Shown here in pieces: positions 15,437 through 23,098 of a stretch of 64,000 nt of DNA. The notes below the pieces were generated by a model. It was not told the origin of the DNA, searched no databases, and was given only the letters and a program-made list of their open reading frames with translations. Position 1 is the first letter of the stretch. Each line of letters opens with the position of its first letter. This DNA is from Elusimicrobiota bacterium. GTDB lineage: Bacteria > Elusimicrobiota > Elusimicrobia > FEN-1173. The translations under genes and the position numbers were made by a program. Location: positions 1-64,000 of the forward strand of contig JADJZR010000002.1 of the NCBI GenBank assembly GCA_016715645.1, given 5' to 3'.

Positions 15437-16285
15437 ATGAAAAAACAGCTTACCATCGCCCACAGTCCGGACCCCGACGACGCGTTTATGTTTTATGGGT
15501 TTTTGAAAGGGCGCGTTTTGCCAGAGGGCTGGCGGGTGAAGCATGTTTTAAAAGATATCCAGTCCCTCAATCAAGACGCCCGCAAGGGCGTGCACCAGGT
15601 GACGGCCGTTTCGGCGGCGGCGTTTCCGTCCATCGCCCACAAATACTGGGCGTTGTCAGTAGGCGCCTCTGTGGGGCGGGGATATGGCCCTGTGGTGGTT
15701 TGCCGGCCTGAAAAGCGTCGGGCTTTGGCGGCCAAAAACTGGGCTGGTGTGCGCGTCGCAACTCCAGGACCCGAAACAACCGCGCTCCTGCTTCTTCGGT
15801 TGGCAAGACCCTCGTTTGTGTCTGTCGATACGCGGTTTGACAAAATTCCCGACGCGGTTATTCAAGGTCAAGTTGACGCGGGGTTGGTGATTCATGAAAG
15901 CCAGATCACCTTTGCTCGTCAAGGGCTCGTGAAAGTGTTGGATATGGGCCGGTGGTGGCGCGGCCGGACGGGGTTGCCCATCCCCTTGGGGTTGGATGTG
16001 GTCCGAAAAGACCTGGGCCGCGCTCAGGCACGCCAAATCGCCGGGTTTCTCAAAGACAGCATCAAACTGGCTTATCAAGAAAAAGAAAAGTCCGTTAAAT
16101 ACGCCCTCAAATATGGGCGCGGGATCGACGCCGACGTGGGCGAGAAATTTGTGAAAATGTATGTGAACCGCGATACCCTCGATTTGGGCCCTGAAGGGGA
16201 ACGGGCCCTGCGAACGCTGTTTCGGCTGGCCTGGGCTCGCCGATTGATTCCGTCCAACCCTGATTTTAAAATTCTTCGACCGTAA
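15437..16285 (+). CDS. mqnD: 1,4-dihydroxy-6-naphthoate synthase (MqnD)
   Basis: 282 residues with the MqnD/periplasmic-binding-protein-like fold. The characteristic N-terminal AHSPDPDDAFMFYG motif is present, as are the central VATPGPETTA and AGLVIHESQI. It converts cyclic dehypoxanthinylfutalosine to 1,4-dihydroxy-6-naphthoate in the futalosine route to menaquinone, in the cytoplasm. mqnA, mqnE and mqnC lie 33 kb away on the other strand, so the pathway is split. The ATG was probably coupled (ATGA) to the upstream PfpI gene before a MITE-A insertion. No strong separate ribosome site is visible, and the element may have altered its translation. Confidence 0.9.
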   Translation: MKKQLTIAHSPDPDDAFMFYGFLKGRVLPEGWRVKHVLKDIQSLNQDARKGVHQVTAVSAAAFPSIAHKYWALSVGASVGRGYGPVVVCRPEKRRALAAKNWAGVRVATPGPETTALLLLRLARPSFVSVDTRFDKIPDAVIQGQVDAGLVIHESQITFARQGLVKVLDMGRWWRGRTGLPIPLGLDVVRKDLGRAQARQIAGFLKDSIKLAYQEKEKSVKYALKYGRGIDADVGEKFVKMYVNRDTLDLGPEGERALRTLFRLAWARRLIPSNPDFKILRP

Positions 16286-16389
16286 TATTTTTTCGCTCTC
16301 GGCTTAATGCCGGGAGAAGAATCCCACCTTTTAGTCCTCTTTGTTCAAAAATTATTTATTGATCATCGTTTTACATTTAAATCGGGGGC

Positions 16390-16418
16390 TTGACTTTAAG
16401 GGGGAGAGGGGCTATATA
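16390..16418 (+). promoter_or_regulatory. Promoter candidate for the kinase-kinase-cyclase operon
   Basis: TTGACT (16390-16395) and TATATA (16413-16418) are 17 bp apart. A MITE-A element lies between this promoter and the first start codon, so it would form part of the 5' leader. Confidence 0.5.
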
Positions 16419-16428
16419 GTTGTACATT

Positions 16429-16587
16429 GTAACTGCTCAGGCCCTCATCCGCCCCTTCGGGGGTCGCGTGTGCCTGTGGCACCGTTGCGACGGCGACGGC
16501 CCTGGGGGGCCTTCCCCGGGGGGGAGGAAAACAAAGATTTTCCCTCTCCTCTCGGGAGAGGGTAGGGTGAGGGGCCTGAGTAGTTAC
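16429..16587. mobile_element. MITE-A, long form, upstream of the histidine kinase
   Basis: Ends GTAACTGCTCAGG and CCTGAGTAGTTAC are flanked by TGTACATT (16421-16428) and TGTATATT (16588-16595), a target duplication with one mismatch. An open frame runs through it into the kinase gene but looks fortuitous. Confidence 0.88.
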
Positions 16588-16614
16588 TGTATATTAGCCT
16601 CAAGGGGGTGGCGG

Positions 16615-18402
16615 GTGTTGGGCAAACTTCGCGCGCGGTTGGTCCTTGTGATGGCCGTCTCTTTTTTGCCCGCGGTCGGCGTGATTGTTTACGATCACTT
16701 TTCCCGCCAACAAAATGAAATCTTCGACGCATCACGTAAAGCCGAATTGGCCGTTCAACTGGCCGCGGAGGTGTTCGAAGGTCGTCTCGAAAGCGCTCGC
16801 CAAGTTTTGGTCACCCTTTCTCAATGGGATCCTGTTCGCTTTGACCGGCGGCCTGAACTTGAGCCGGAGTTGCGCAAGGTCCTTGTGAAACACCCCCATT
16901 TCGACAACATCGGCGTTATCTCGATCGACGGAAACCTGGTGGCCAGCGCGTTGGAATTTGATGGACCCCTCTTCTTAGGCGACCGCCCCTATTTTCAGCG
17001 CGTCCGCGCAACAAACGCCTTCAGTATCGGAGATTATCAAGTCGGTCGAGTCACCGGCAAACCTAGCCTCAATTGTGCGTTCCCTGTTCATGATGCCCGC
17101 GGACGTTTGACCCGCGTGGTTTATGCGGCGTTTGATTTGAGTTTGTTTTCACCCTTCTTTCAGGGTTCCGATCTCAACGGGTCCGCCCGCATTGGAATGT
17201 TGAACCGAGAAAGTGTTCTTTTAACCAGTGTTCAAGGGATGGGACCAGGCCGTCGGTGGGTGGTTCCGGGTTTGGATCCGAACACCGTAACATCCCCGCG
17301 AAGTATTCAGTCAAAGGGCCGGTTGGTGAGCGTTGCGCCTGTCCGGACACGTCCACCGTCTGGTCTTTTTGTGATGATGGAGCAAGAACTCGATGACCTG
17401 TTTCGTCTCGCGCATGTGCGCTTTTTTCAAAATCTCGCCGCTTTGGCCTTCTCCCTCTTGATCGCCGTGGCATTGTGCGGGCGTGTGGGGAACTATTTCA
17501 TCACGCGCCATGTGGATCGGTTGGTCGATACAACCGCCCGACTGACCGCCGGGGAATTGGGCGCGCGCACCGGCGTGGGGCCTTTACCCGGCGAACTCGG
17601 CCAGTTGGGCCGGGCCATCGACAGTATGGCCGACAGTCTTCAGCAACGGGATCGCCAATTACGCGAATCCCATGACGGTCTGGAAAAAAAAGTCGAGTCC
17701 CGAACCCGTGAACTGGCCGAATCCAACCACCAGCTAGAATCGTTCAGCTATTCCATTTCCCACGATTTACGCGCACCCCTGCGGGCTATTGACGGATTCT
17801 CTCAAATCCTCTTGAATGAACACGCGTCCTCCTTGTTGCCAGAAGGGCGGCGCTTGTTGGATTTGGTTGTTCGCAATTCCAAGCACATGGCTCAACTGAT
17901 CGACGATTTGCTCGCTTTTTCAAAGTTGGGACGACAGGATGTGGTGAGAACCGATTTGAACATGTCCGAAATGGTTCGGGAAGTGTACCTGGATTTAACC
18001 ACACCCCCCGGTCCGGTTCAAATCGATTTCAACGTTTTGCCCATGCCCCACGCGCGAGGTGACGCCTCTATGATTCGGCAAGTGTGGTTTAACCTGATCG
18101 ACAACGCGTTGAAATTTTCTTCCCGCAAAACCCAACCCGTCATCGAAGTGGGCGCAAAAACCATCGACCACACCGTCTCGTTTTTTGTCCGCGACAACGG
18201 GGTCGGATTTGACCCCGCTCGGGCCCATAAGCTCTTTCACGTCTTTCAGCGGCTTCATTCCAGCGCCTCGTTCCCGGGCACCGGCGTGGGGTTGGCTATT
18301 GTTCAGCGCATCCTGCAAAAACACGGCGGCCGAGTTTGGGCCGAGACCACACTCGATCAGGGCACTTGTTTTTATTTCACCCTTCCTGAGGTCCCTCTAT
18401 GA
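16615..18402 (+). CDS. Sensor histidine kinase with extracytoplasmic Cache-like sensor
   Basis: I choose GTG 16615 because AAGGGGG lies 6 bp upstream; the frame is open further upstream only because a MITE-A copy is readable. The ~595-residue protein has a first membrane helix (residues ~7-25) and a Cache/dCache-like sensor with DRPYFQRVRA and FSIGDYQVG. A second helix (~270-290), a HAMP-like linker and a coiled coil follow. The DHp domain carries the phospho-acceptor in SISHDLRAPLRAIDGFSQIL (His ~383), and the HATPase_c domain has NLIDNALKF, NGVGFD and GTGVGLAIV. It autophosphorylates on an external cue. The stop overlaps the next ATG (ATGA). Confidence 0.88.
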   Translation: MLGKLRARLVLVMAVSFLPAVGVIVYDHFSRQQNEIFDASRKAELAVQLAAEVFEGRLESARQVLVTLSQWDPVRFDRRPELEPELRKVLVKHPHFDNIGVISIDGNLVASALEFDGPLFLGDRPYFQRVRATNAFSIGDYQVGRVTGKPSLNCAFPVHDARGRLTRVVYAAFDLSLFSPFFQGSDLNGSARIGMLNRESVLLTSVQGMGPGRRWVVPGLDPNTVTSPRSIQSKGRLVSVAPVRTRPPSGLFVMMEQELDDLFRLAHVRFFQNLAALAFSLLIAVALCGRVGNYFITRHVDRLVDTTARLTAGELGARTGVGPLPGELGQLGRAIDSMADSLQQRDRQLRESHDGLEKKVESRTRELAESNHQLESFSYSISHDLRAPLRAIDGFSQILLNEHASSLLPEGRRLLDLVVRNSKHMAQLIDDLLAFSKLGRQDVVRTDLNMSEMVREVYLDLTTPPGPVQIDFNVLPMPHARGDASMIRQVWFNLIDNALKFSSRKTQPVIEVGAKTIDHTVSFFVRDNGVGFDPARAHKLFHVFQRLHSSASFPGTGVGLAIVQRILQKHGGRVWAETTLDQGTCFYFTLPEVPL

Positions 18403-20354
18403 AACACGATCAACTGCGTATCCTGATAGTCGAGGACAGGGCCGAGGATCGAGAACTGATCGAACGCGAATTAATCAACGGCAAGATCCTTTTTCAGGGG
18501 CGCTGGGTGGACAACCGCGACGCCTTCTTAAAAGAAGTCAAAGAGTTTGCCCCCGATTTGGTGTTGTCGGATTTTGCCCTCCCCCAGTTTGATGCCATGG
18601 AAGCGTTATCGATTCTCCGCCGTTATTCCAACGATACCCCGCTCATCCTGGTCACCGGCGCCGCGTCGGAAGAAATTGCCATGGAATGTATGAAACGCGG
18701 CGCGGAGGATTTTATTTTAAAATCCGCTTTGCGTCGGTTGCCTTCCTCTGTCCTCAACGCCATGCGCGCCCGGTCTGTCCGGCGAGCCAAAGAGACCGCG
18801 GAACGGTCCCTGCGCGAGCAGGAAGCCCAGGCTCGGTTGATCGCGGAACACACGTTGGACCTCATTTACCTGTTGGATTTGAAAGGCCAATTTCTCTACG
18901 CCAGCCCATCGTTCAAAAAAGCCCTGGGTCTTGATCCCACAGATCTGTTGGGTAAAAAAGCCTTCGTTTTATTTCACCCCGACGATAAAGACGTGGCCAA
19001 ATCCACTTTCCAGGAAGCGTTGGAATCTCGGAGCGATCGTGCCGCGCCCTTTCGCTACAAAGACGCCGAAGGCAAATGGCGCTTGTTCGAGTCCGTCATC
19101 ACCTGGGCTTTGGACGAAAAAAGCGTGCCCGTAAAAGCTGTTGTCGTTTCCCGTAACATCGAAGACCGCAAACGACTCGAAGAGCAGGTTCGCCAAGCTC
19201 AAAAAATGGAGGCCGTCGGCCGGCTCGCTGGGGGTGTCGCTCACGATTTTAACAACCTCCTCACCGCCATCAACGGTTACAGCGACCTGTTGCTTCGATC
19301 CTTGGACCGCATGGACCCCCGTCGCGCCGATGTGGAGGAAATTAAAGAAACCGCTGGGCGCGCCGCGGGCTTGACCCAGCAACTGTTGGCGTTTAGCCGA
19401 CGGCAAATTACCCAGCCCACCGTGGTGGATCTCAATCAGGTCGTGACCAACTTGGAAAAAATGCTGAGGCGTTTGATTGGCGAGGACATCCAGTTGATCA
19501 CCGTTAAACCGCGTGAGCTTTACCGCGTGCGCGCCGATATGGGCCAGATGGAACAAGTGCTCCTGAACCTCAGCGTCAACGCCCGCGATGCCATGCCCAA
19601 AGGCGGCCATTTGACCGTTGAAACCGTCAATATCGAAGTGAAACCCATGGAGCCCCATGAAGTGCCCCCGGGCGCCTACGCCCTTTTAACCGTGACCGAT
19701 TCCGGCACCGGAATGGACTCGGCCACGGTGTCTCATCTCTTTGAACCCTTCTACACCACCAAGGAAAAAGGGCGCGGGACGGGGTTGGGGTTGTCCACCG
19801 TTTACGGCATTGTCAACCAGTCCGGCGGGCACATCCGCGTGACCACGGAGGTCGGCAAGGGCACCTCGTTTCGCGTGTATTTGCCCAGGGTGGAGGAAAG
19901 TCTGTCTGTCCATGAAAAGAGCGATGAAACCGACGAGTTTTTAAAAGGCAACGAAACCATCCTCTTGGTTGAAGATGATAAATCGGTTCGCACGTTGGCC
20001 GTGCGGGTGTTGGCCCAAAGCGGATACGCCGTTTTGGAAGCCTCCAGCGGGGAAGAGGCCCTGGCGGTGGTCGAAAAAAACCTCGGGCGTGTCGACCTGT
20101 TGATCACCGATGTGGTAATGGCCGGAATTCCCGGCACCGAATTGGCCCGCCGATTTGCGAAGCTGTATCCGAAAACGAAAGTGTTGTTTTTGTCGGGATA
20201 CATGGAATCTGACATGCGCAACAACATCCTTAAAGAAGTGCAAAGCTCCTTTTTGGCTAAACCGTTTCGTCCCCGGGATTTGGTGCTCAAAGTGCGCGGG
20301 GTGATCGATGGGTCATCTGACTCTCCCGCCACGTTGGGAGGAAGCGCTCCATGA
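18399..20354 (+). CDS. Hybrid histidine kinase: REC-PAS-HisKA-HATPase-REC
   Basis: 651 residues without membrane segments, so cytoplasmic. The N-terminal receiver has acceptor Asp58 in LVLSDFALP. A PAS domain (~145-260) with LDLIYLLDLKG follows, then DHp with His282 in AGGVAHDFNNLLTAI and HATPase_c with NLSVNARDAMP, DSGTGMD and GRGTGLGLSTV. The C-terminal receiver has Asp571 in LLITDVVM. An N-terminal receiver lets the upstream membrane kinase feed into this protein. Both flanking junctions are ATGA overlaps, so the three signalling genes are translated as a coupled set. Confidence 0.9.
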   Translation: MKHDQLRILIVEDRAEDRELIERELINGKILFQGRWVDNRDAFLKEVKEFAPDLVLSDFALPQFDAMEALSILRRYSNDTPLILVTGAASEEIAMECMKRGAEDFILKSALRRLPSSVLNAMRARSVRRAKETAERSLREQEAQARLIAEHTLDLIYLLDLKGQFLYASPSFKKALGLDPTDLLGKKAFVLFHPDDKDVAKSTFQEALESRSDRAAPFRYKDAEGKWRLFESVITWALDEKSVPVKAVVVSRNIEDRKRLEEQVRQAQKMEAVGRLAGGVAHDFNNLLTAINGYSDLLLRSLDRMDPRRADVEEIKETAGRAAGLTQQLLAFSRRQITQPTVVDLNQVVTNLEKMLRRLIGEDIQLITVKPRELYRVRADMGQMEQVLLNLSVNARDAMPKGGHLTVETVNIEVKPMEPHEVPPGAYALLTVTDSGTGMDSATVSHLFEPFYTTKEKGRGTGLGLSTVYGIVNQSGGHIRVTTEVGKGTSFRVYLPRVEESLSVHEKSDETDEFLKGNETILLVEDDKSVRTLAVRVLAQSGYAVLEASSGEEALAVVEKNLGRVDLLITDVVMAGIPGTELARRFAKLYPKTKVLFLSGYMESDMRNNILKEVQSSFLAKPFRPRDLVLKVRGVIDGSSDSPATLGGSAP

Positions 20355-21433
20355 AACTGTTGATCGTCGACGACGAAAAAAGCATGCGCGAACTGGCCGC
20401 GCGCACCCTCAAGGAAGCCGGGTACGACGTGGAAACCGCTGAAAGCGGCGACGAGGCTTTGACCCGGTTGCCCGGCGACTTTGAAATCGTTTTGACCGAC
20501 CTCGATATGCCCGGAAGCCTGGGCGGTGTTGAACTGACCAAACGCGTTCGGTCATCGTCTAACAAAGACGTCATCATCATGACGGGGTTCCCCGATTTGA
20601 CCACCGCCATCGAAGCTGTCCGCGAAGGCGCTTACGACTATTTGGTGAAACCGTTTTCCCCCGACACGTTGCGCATGTCCGTGGATCGCTGCGCCGCCAA
20701 GAGGAGCCTGTCCAAAGACCTTGAACGCGAGCGCGCCCTGCGCGAAGAACTGAAACGCGCTTACGCCGAATTGTCGGCCATGCAAAAAGTGCGCGACCTG
20801 TTCGGCCAGTTCACCACCCAGGAAGTGGCCCGGTTTGTGATGGACCACCCCGACGATTTTTGGAAGCGCGGCGAGCGCCGCGAAGTGACCATCCTGTTCG
20901 CGGATGTCCGCCAGTTCACCCCGTATGCGTCCCGGGTTCCACCCGAGGAGGCGGTGCGATCCTTGAATCAAATTTTTGAAGTGTTGGTGACCGCCGTCCG
21001 CGAAGAGGGCGGTGAGGTCAATAAATTCATGGGGGACGGTCTCATGGCCATTTTCGGCGCGCCGCGCGATGTGCCCGATCACCCCGTCGCCGCCACCCGA
21101 GCCGCCTTGAAGGCCCAAGCCATGTTTCAATTTCTCGCCCCCGGCGGCGCCGGCCATGACTCGCTCGCCTTGGGGTTCGCTCTCAACACCGGCGAGGTCA
21201 TCGCCGGTTGCGTCGGCGCCAAAGACCGAACGGAATACAGCGTCATTGGGTCCGCCGTTAATTTGGCCGCTCGCATTGAAAAAATCTGCCGTCCCCACGA
21301 AATCGTGATCGGCCCTGAAACCGCGGCCCGCGTGAAATCCGTTTTTGAATTGGACTCCCGCGGACTCGTCGATTTGCCGGGATTTCCCGACCCGGTCGAA
21401 CTCTTTACGGTGTTGGGGGGGAAACGCGTTTGA
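20351..21433 (+). CDS. Response regulator with class III adenylate/guanylate cyclase output
   Basis: 360 residues. The receiver (1-~120) has acceptor Asp50 in VLTDLDMPG and the conserved VKPF lysine near residue 98. A coiled-coil linker (~120-160) joins it to a class III nucleotide cyclase (~175-335) with ILFADVRQFT, carrying a metal aspartate. It also has NKFMGDGLMAIFGAP, with the second metal aspartate, and later GSAVNLAARIE. It should make cAMP or cGMP from the triphosphate when phosphorylated. Substrate specificity was not assigned. It is the last gene of the operon; a MITE-A copy begins 10 bp after its stop. Confidence 0.9.
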   Translation: MKLLIVDDEKSMRELAARTLKEAGYDVETAESGDEALTRLPGDFEIVLTDLDMPGSLGGVELTKRVRSSSNKDVIIMTGFPDLTTAIEAVREGAYDYLVKPFSPDTLRMSVDRCAAKRSLSKDLERERALREELKRAYAELSAMQKVRDLFGQFTTQEVARFVMDHPDDFWKRGERREVTILFADVRQFTPYASRVPPEEAVRSLNQIFEVLVTAVREEGGEVNKFMGDGLMAIFGAPRDVPDHPVAATRAALKAQAMFQFLAPGGAGHDSLALGFALNTGEVIAGCVGAKDRTEYSVIGSAVNLAARIEKICRPHEIVIGPETAARVKSVFELDSRGLVDLPGFPDPVELFTVLGGKRV

Positions 21434-21442
21434 TTTTTTGCG

Positions 21443-21608
21443 GTAACGACCCAGGTCCCTCATCCGCTCCTTCGGAGCACCTTCCCCCAAGAGGGGAAGG
21501 AAATCAAAGAATTTTCCTCTCCTCTTGGGAGGCCCCTCACAGAGATCGGGGCACCTGGGGCACCAGAGGCGCTGAAGCGAGGGCAGGGTGAGGGACTTGA
21601 GCCGTTTC
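21443..21608. mobile_element. MITE-A variant downstream of the cyclase gene
   Basis: Left end GTAACGACCCAGG, right end ACTTGAGCCGTTTC. Flanks TTTTTGCG (21435-21442) and CTTTTGCG (21609-21616) differ by one base. The right arm carries a different internal module (CAGAG...GGCACC...CAGAGGCGCTGA) that is also seen at 36590-36650. Confidence 0.85.
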
Positions 21609-21626
21609 CTTTTGCGAGTTGTTGGA

Positions 21627-21659
21627 CCGGCACAAATAGTGTATCGTTGTGCCGGGAGG
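21627..21659 (+). promoter_or_regulatory. Inverted repeat abutting the glgC ribosome site
   Basis: CCGGCACAA (21627-21635) and TTGTGCCGG (21647-21655) are perfect inverted repeats with an 11-bp spacer. The right arm runs into GGGAGG (21653-21658), the Shine-Dalgarno of glgC (ATG 21665). It could be an operator or an RNA hairpin that occludes the ribosome site. Confidence 0.6.
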
Positions 21660-21664
21660 ATTGA

Positions 21665-22897
21665 ATGATACGATCTAAAGTATTGGGTATCATCATGGCC
21701 GGCGGGAAGGGCGAACGTCTGCAACCCCTGACCAACGAACGGGGAAAGCCCGCTGTCCCTTTCGGCGGAAAATACCGCATCGTCGATTTTGTCCTCAGCA
21801 ATTTCGCCAACTCTGAAATTTTTTCCGTCTACGTTTTGGTTCAATATCTTTCCCAATCCCTTATCGATTATTTGCGTCTCAGCTGGTCCAACCGCGGGTT
21901 GGTGCCGGGGCACTTTATTACGGTCGTTCCGCCCCAGATGCGGATGGGCGAAATGTGGTACCGGGGCACCGCCGACGCTGTTTCTCAAAATTTGAACCTG
22001 ATTCGGGATTTTGATCCCGACTATGTCGCCGTCTTCGGCGCCGATCACATCTACCGCATGGACGTGGGCCAAATGTTGGCTTACCATGTCCAAAAACAGG
22101 CCCATGTGACCATCTCGGCTTTGCCTGTCCCCATCGCCGAGGCCAAAGGGTTTGGAATCCTCAGCGTTTCTAAAAATGGACGTATGACCGATTTTGAGGA
22201 AAAACCTAAAAATCCTAAACCCATGCCCAACGATCCCAACTTCGCTTATTCCTCCATGGGCAATTACATCTTTAACCGATCCGTGCTTGAGGAAGCGTTG
22301 ACCGAAGACATCAAAAAAGACAGCGGCCATGATTTCGGAAAAAATATTATCCCCGACCTCATGGACAAATGCCGCGTGTTTGCCTACAACTTTAAAACCG
22401 CACCCCTGCCTGGTCAGAAAGAATACGAAGAGCCCGGCTACTGGCGCGACGTGGGAAGCTTAGAATCGTTTTGGTCTTCGCACATGGACCTGTTGGGTGA
22501 AACACCTCGCTTGGACCTCAATAATGATGATTGGCCTATTATGGCTGGACGATACAACGGCCCCCCCGCCCGCGTGTTGGGACGGCAAGTGGAAGACAGC
22601 ATTTTAAGCGAGGGAGCTGTCGTTAAAAACGCTTTTGTTCGCCACTCAATCATCGGGCGCGGCGTGGTGATAGAGCCCGGCGCCGTCATTGAAGACAGCG
22701 TCCTCATGGACCACTGCGTGGTGGGCAAAGATAGCCGTCTTAAACGCGTCGTCGCCGATCGGTTTAATATCTTTCCCGACAACACCGTCATCGGCCATGA
22801 CCCCGATGCCGATTCCCGGGCCGGCTACCACGTCGATAAGTCGGGCATCGTCGCGATCGGACGCGGTCGAAGCAAATGGGCTCACCTCAAAAGGTAA
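21665..22897 (+). CDS. glgC: Glucose-1-phosphate adenylyltransferase
   Basis: 410 residues, the normal GlgC length. The N-terminal nucleotidyltransferase domain has IIMAGGKGERLQPLT and RGKPAVPFGGKYRIVDF. WYRGTADAV, FGADHIYRMD, FEEKP and the sugar-binding YWRDVG follow. The C-terminal half shows left-handed beta-helix repeats (VIEPGAVIEDSVLM). It makes ADP-glucose from glucose-1-phosphate and ATP, the committed step of bacterial glycogen synthesis. GGGAGG lies 6 bp before the ATG and overlaps a strong inverted repeat. With the GH57 gene downstream and malQ at 38 kb it suggests glycogen storage and turnover. Confidence 0.95.
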   Translation: MIRSKVLGIIMAGGKGERLQPLTNERGKPAVPFGGKYRIVDFVLSNFANSEIFSVYVLVQYLSQSLIDYLRLSWSNRGLVPGHFITVVPPQMRMGEMWYRGTADAVSQNLNLIRDFDPDYVAVFGADHIYRMDVGQMLAYHVQKQAHVTISALPVPIAEAKGFGILSVSKNGRMTDFEEKPKNPKPMPNDPNFAYSSMGNYIFNRSVLEEALTEDIKKDSGHDFGKNIIPDLMDKCRVFAYNFKTAPLPGQKEYEEPGYWRDVGSLESFWSSHMDLLGETPRLDLNNDDWPIMAGRYNGPPARVLGRQVEDSILSEGAVVKNAFVRHSIIGRGVVIEPGAVIEDSVLMDHCVVGKDSRLKRVVADRFNIFPDNTVIGHDPDADSRAGYHVDKSGIVAIGRGRSKWAHLKR

Positions 22898-22904
22898 GAC
22901 GGTG

Positions 22905-23079
22905 GTAACCGTTCAGGTGCTATTCCCTCTCCTCTTGGGAGAGGGCAGGGTGAGGGAATCGTTTTTCCGACAATACGAGCGCCCATTCCCCTCATCCGGC
23001 CCTCCGGGCCACCTTCTCCCAAGAGGAGAAGGAAAATCTTTCTTTGTCGTCAGAAACAACAGGGGAACTGAACGGTTAC
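22905..23079. mobile_element. MITE-A, rearranged long form, between glgC and the GH57 gene
   Basis: Ends GTAACCGTTCAGG and ACTGAACGGTTAC. The two internal hairpins are in the order opposite to the short copies. Flanks AGACGGTG and AGGCTGTG match at six of eight positions, a possible aged target duplication. Confidence 0.75.
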
Positions 23080-23098
23080 AGGCTGTGAACAAAGCCTA

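Noticed and set aside
16296..16335. Terminator after mqnD
   Set aside because: CTCTCGGC/GCCGGGAG can pair, but no T-run follows on the plus strand; T's precede it instead.
16420..16614. N-terminal extension of the histidine kinase as real coding sequence
   Set aside because: The open frame is formed by a MITE-A insertion and starts at a TTG without a ribosome site. A GTG with a good site lies at 16615.
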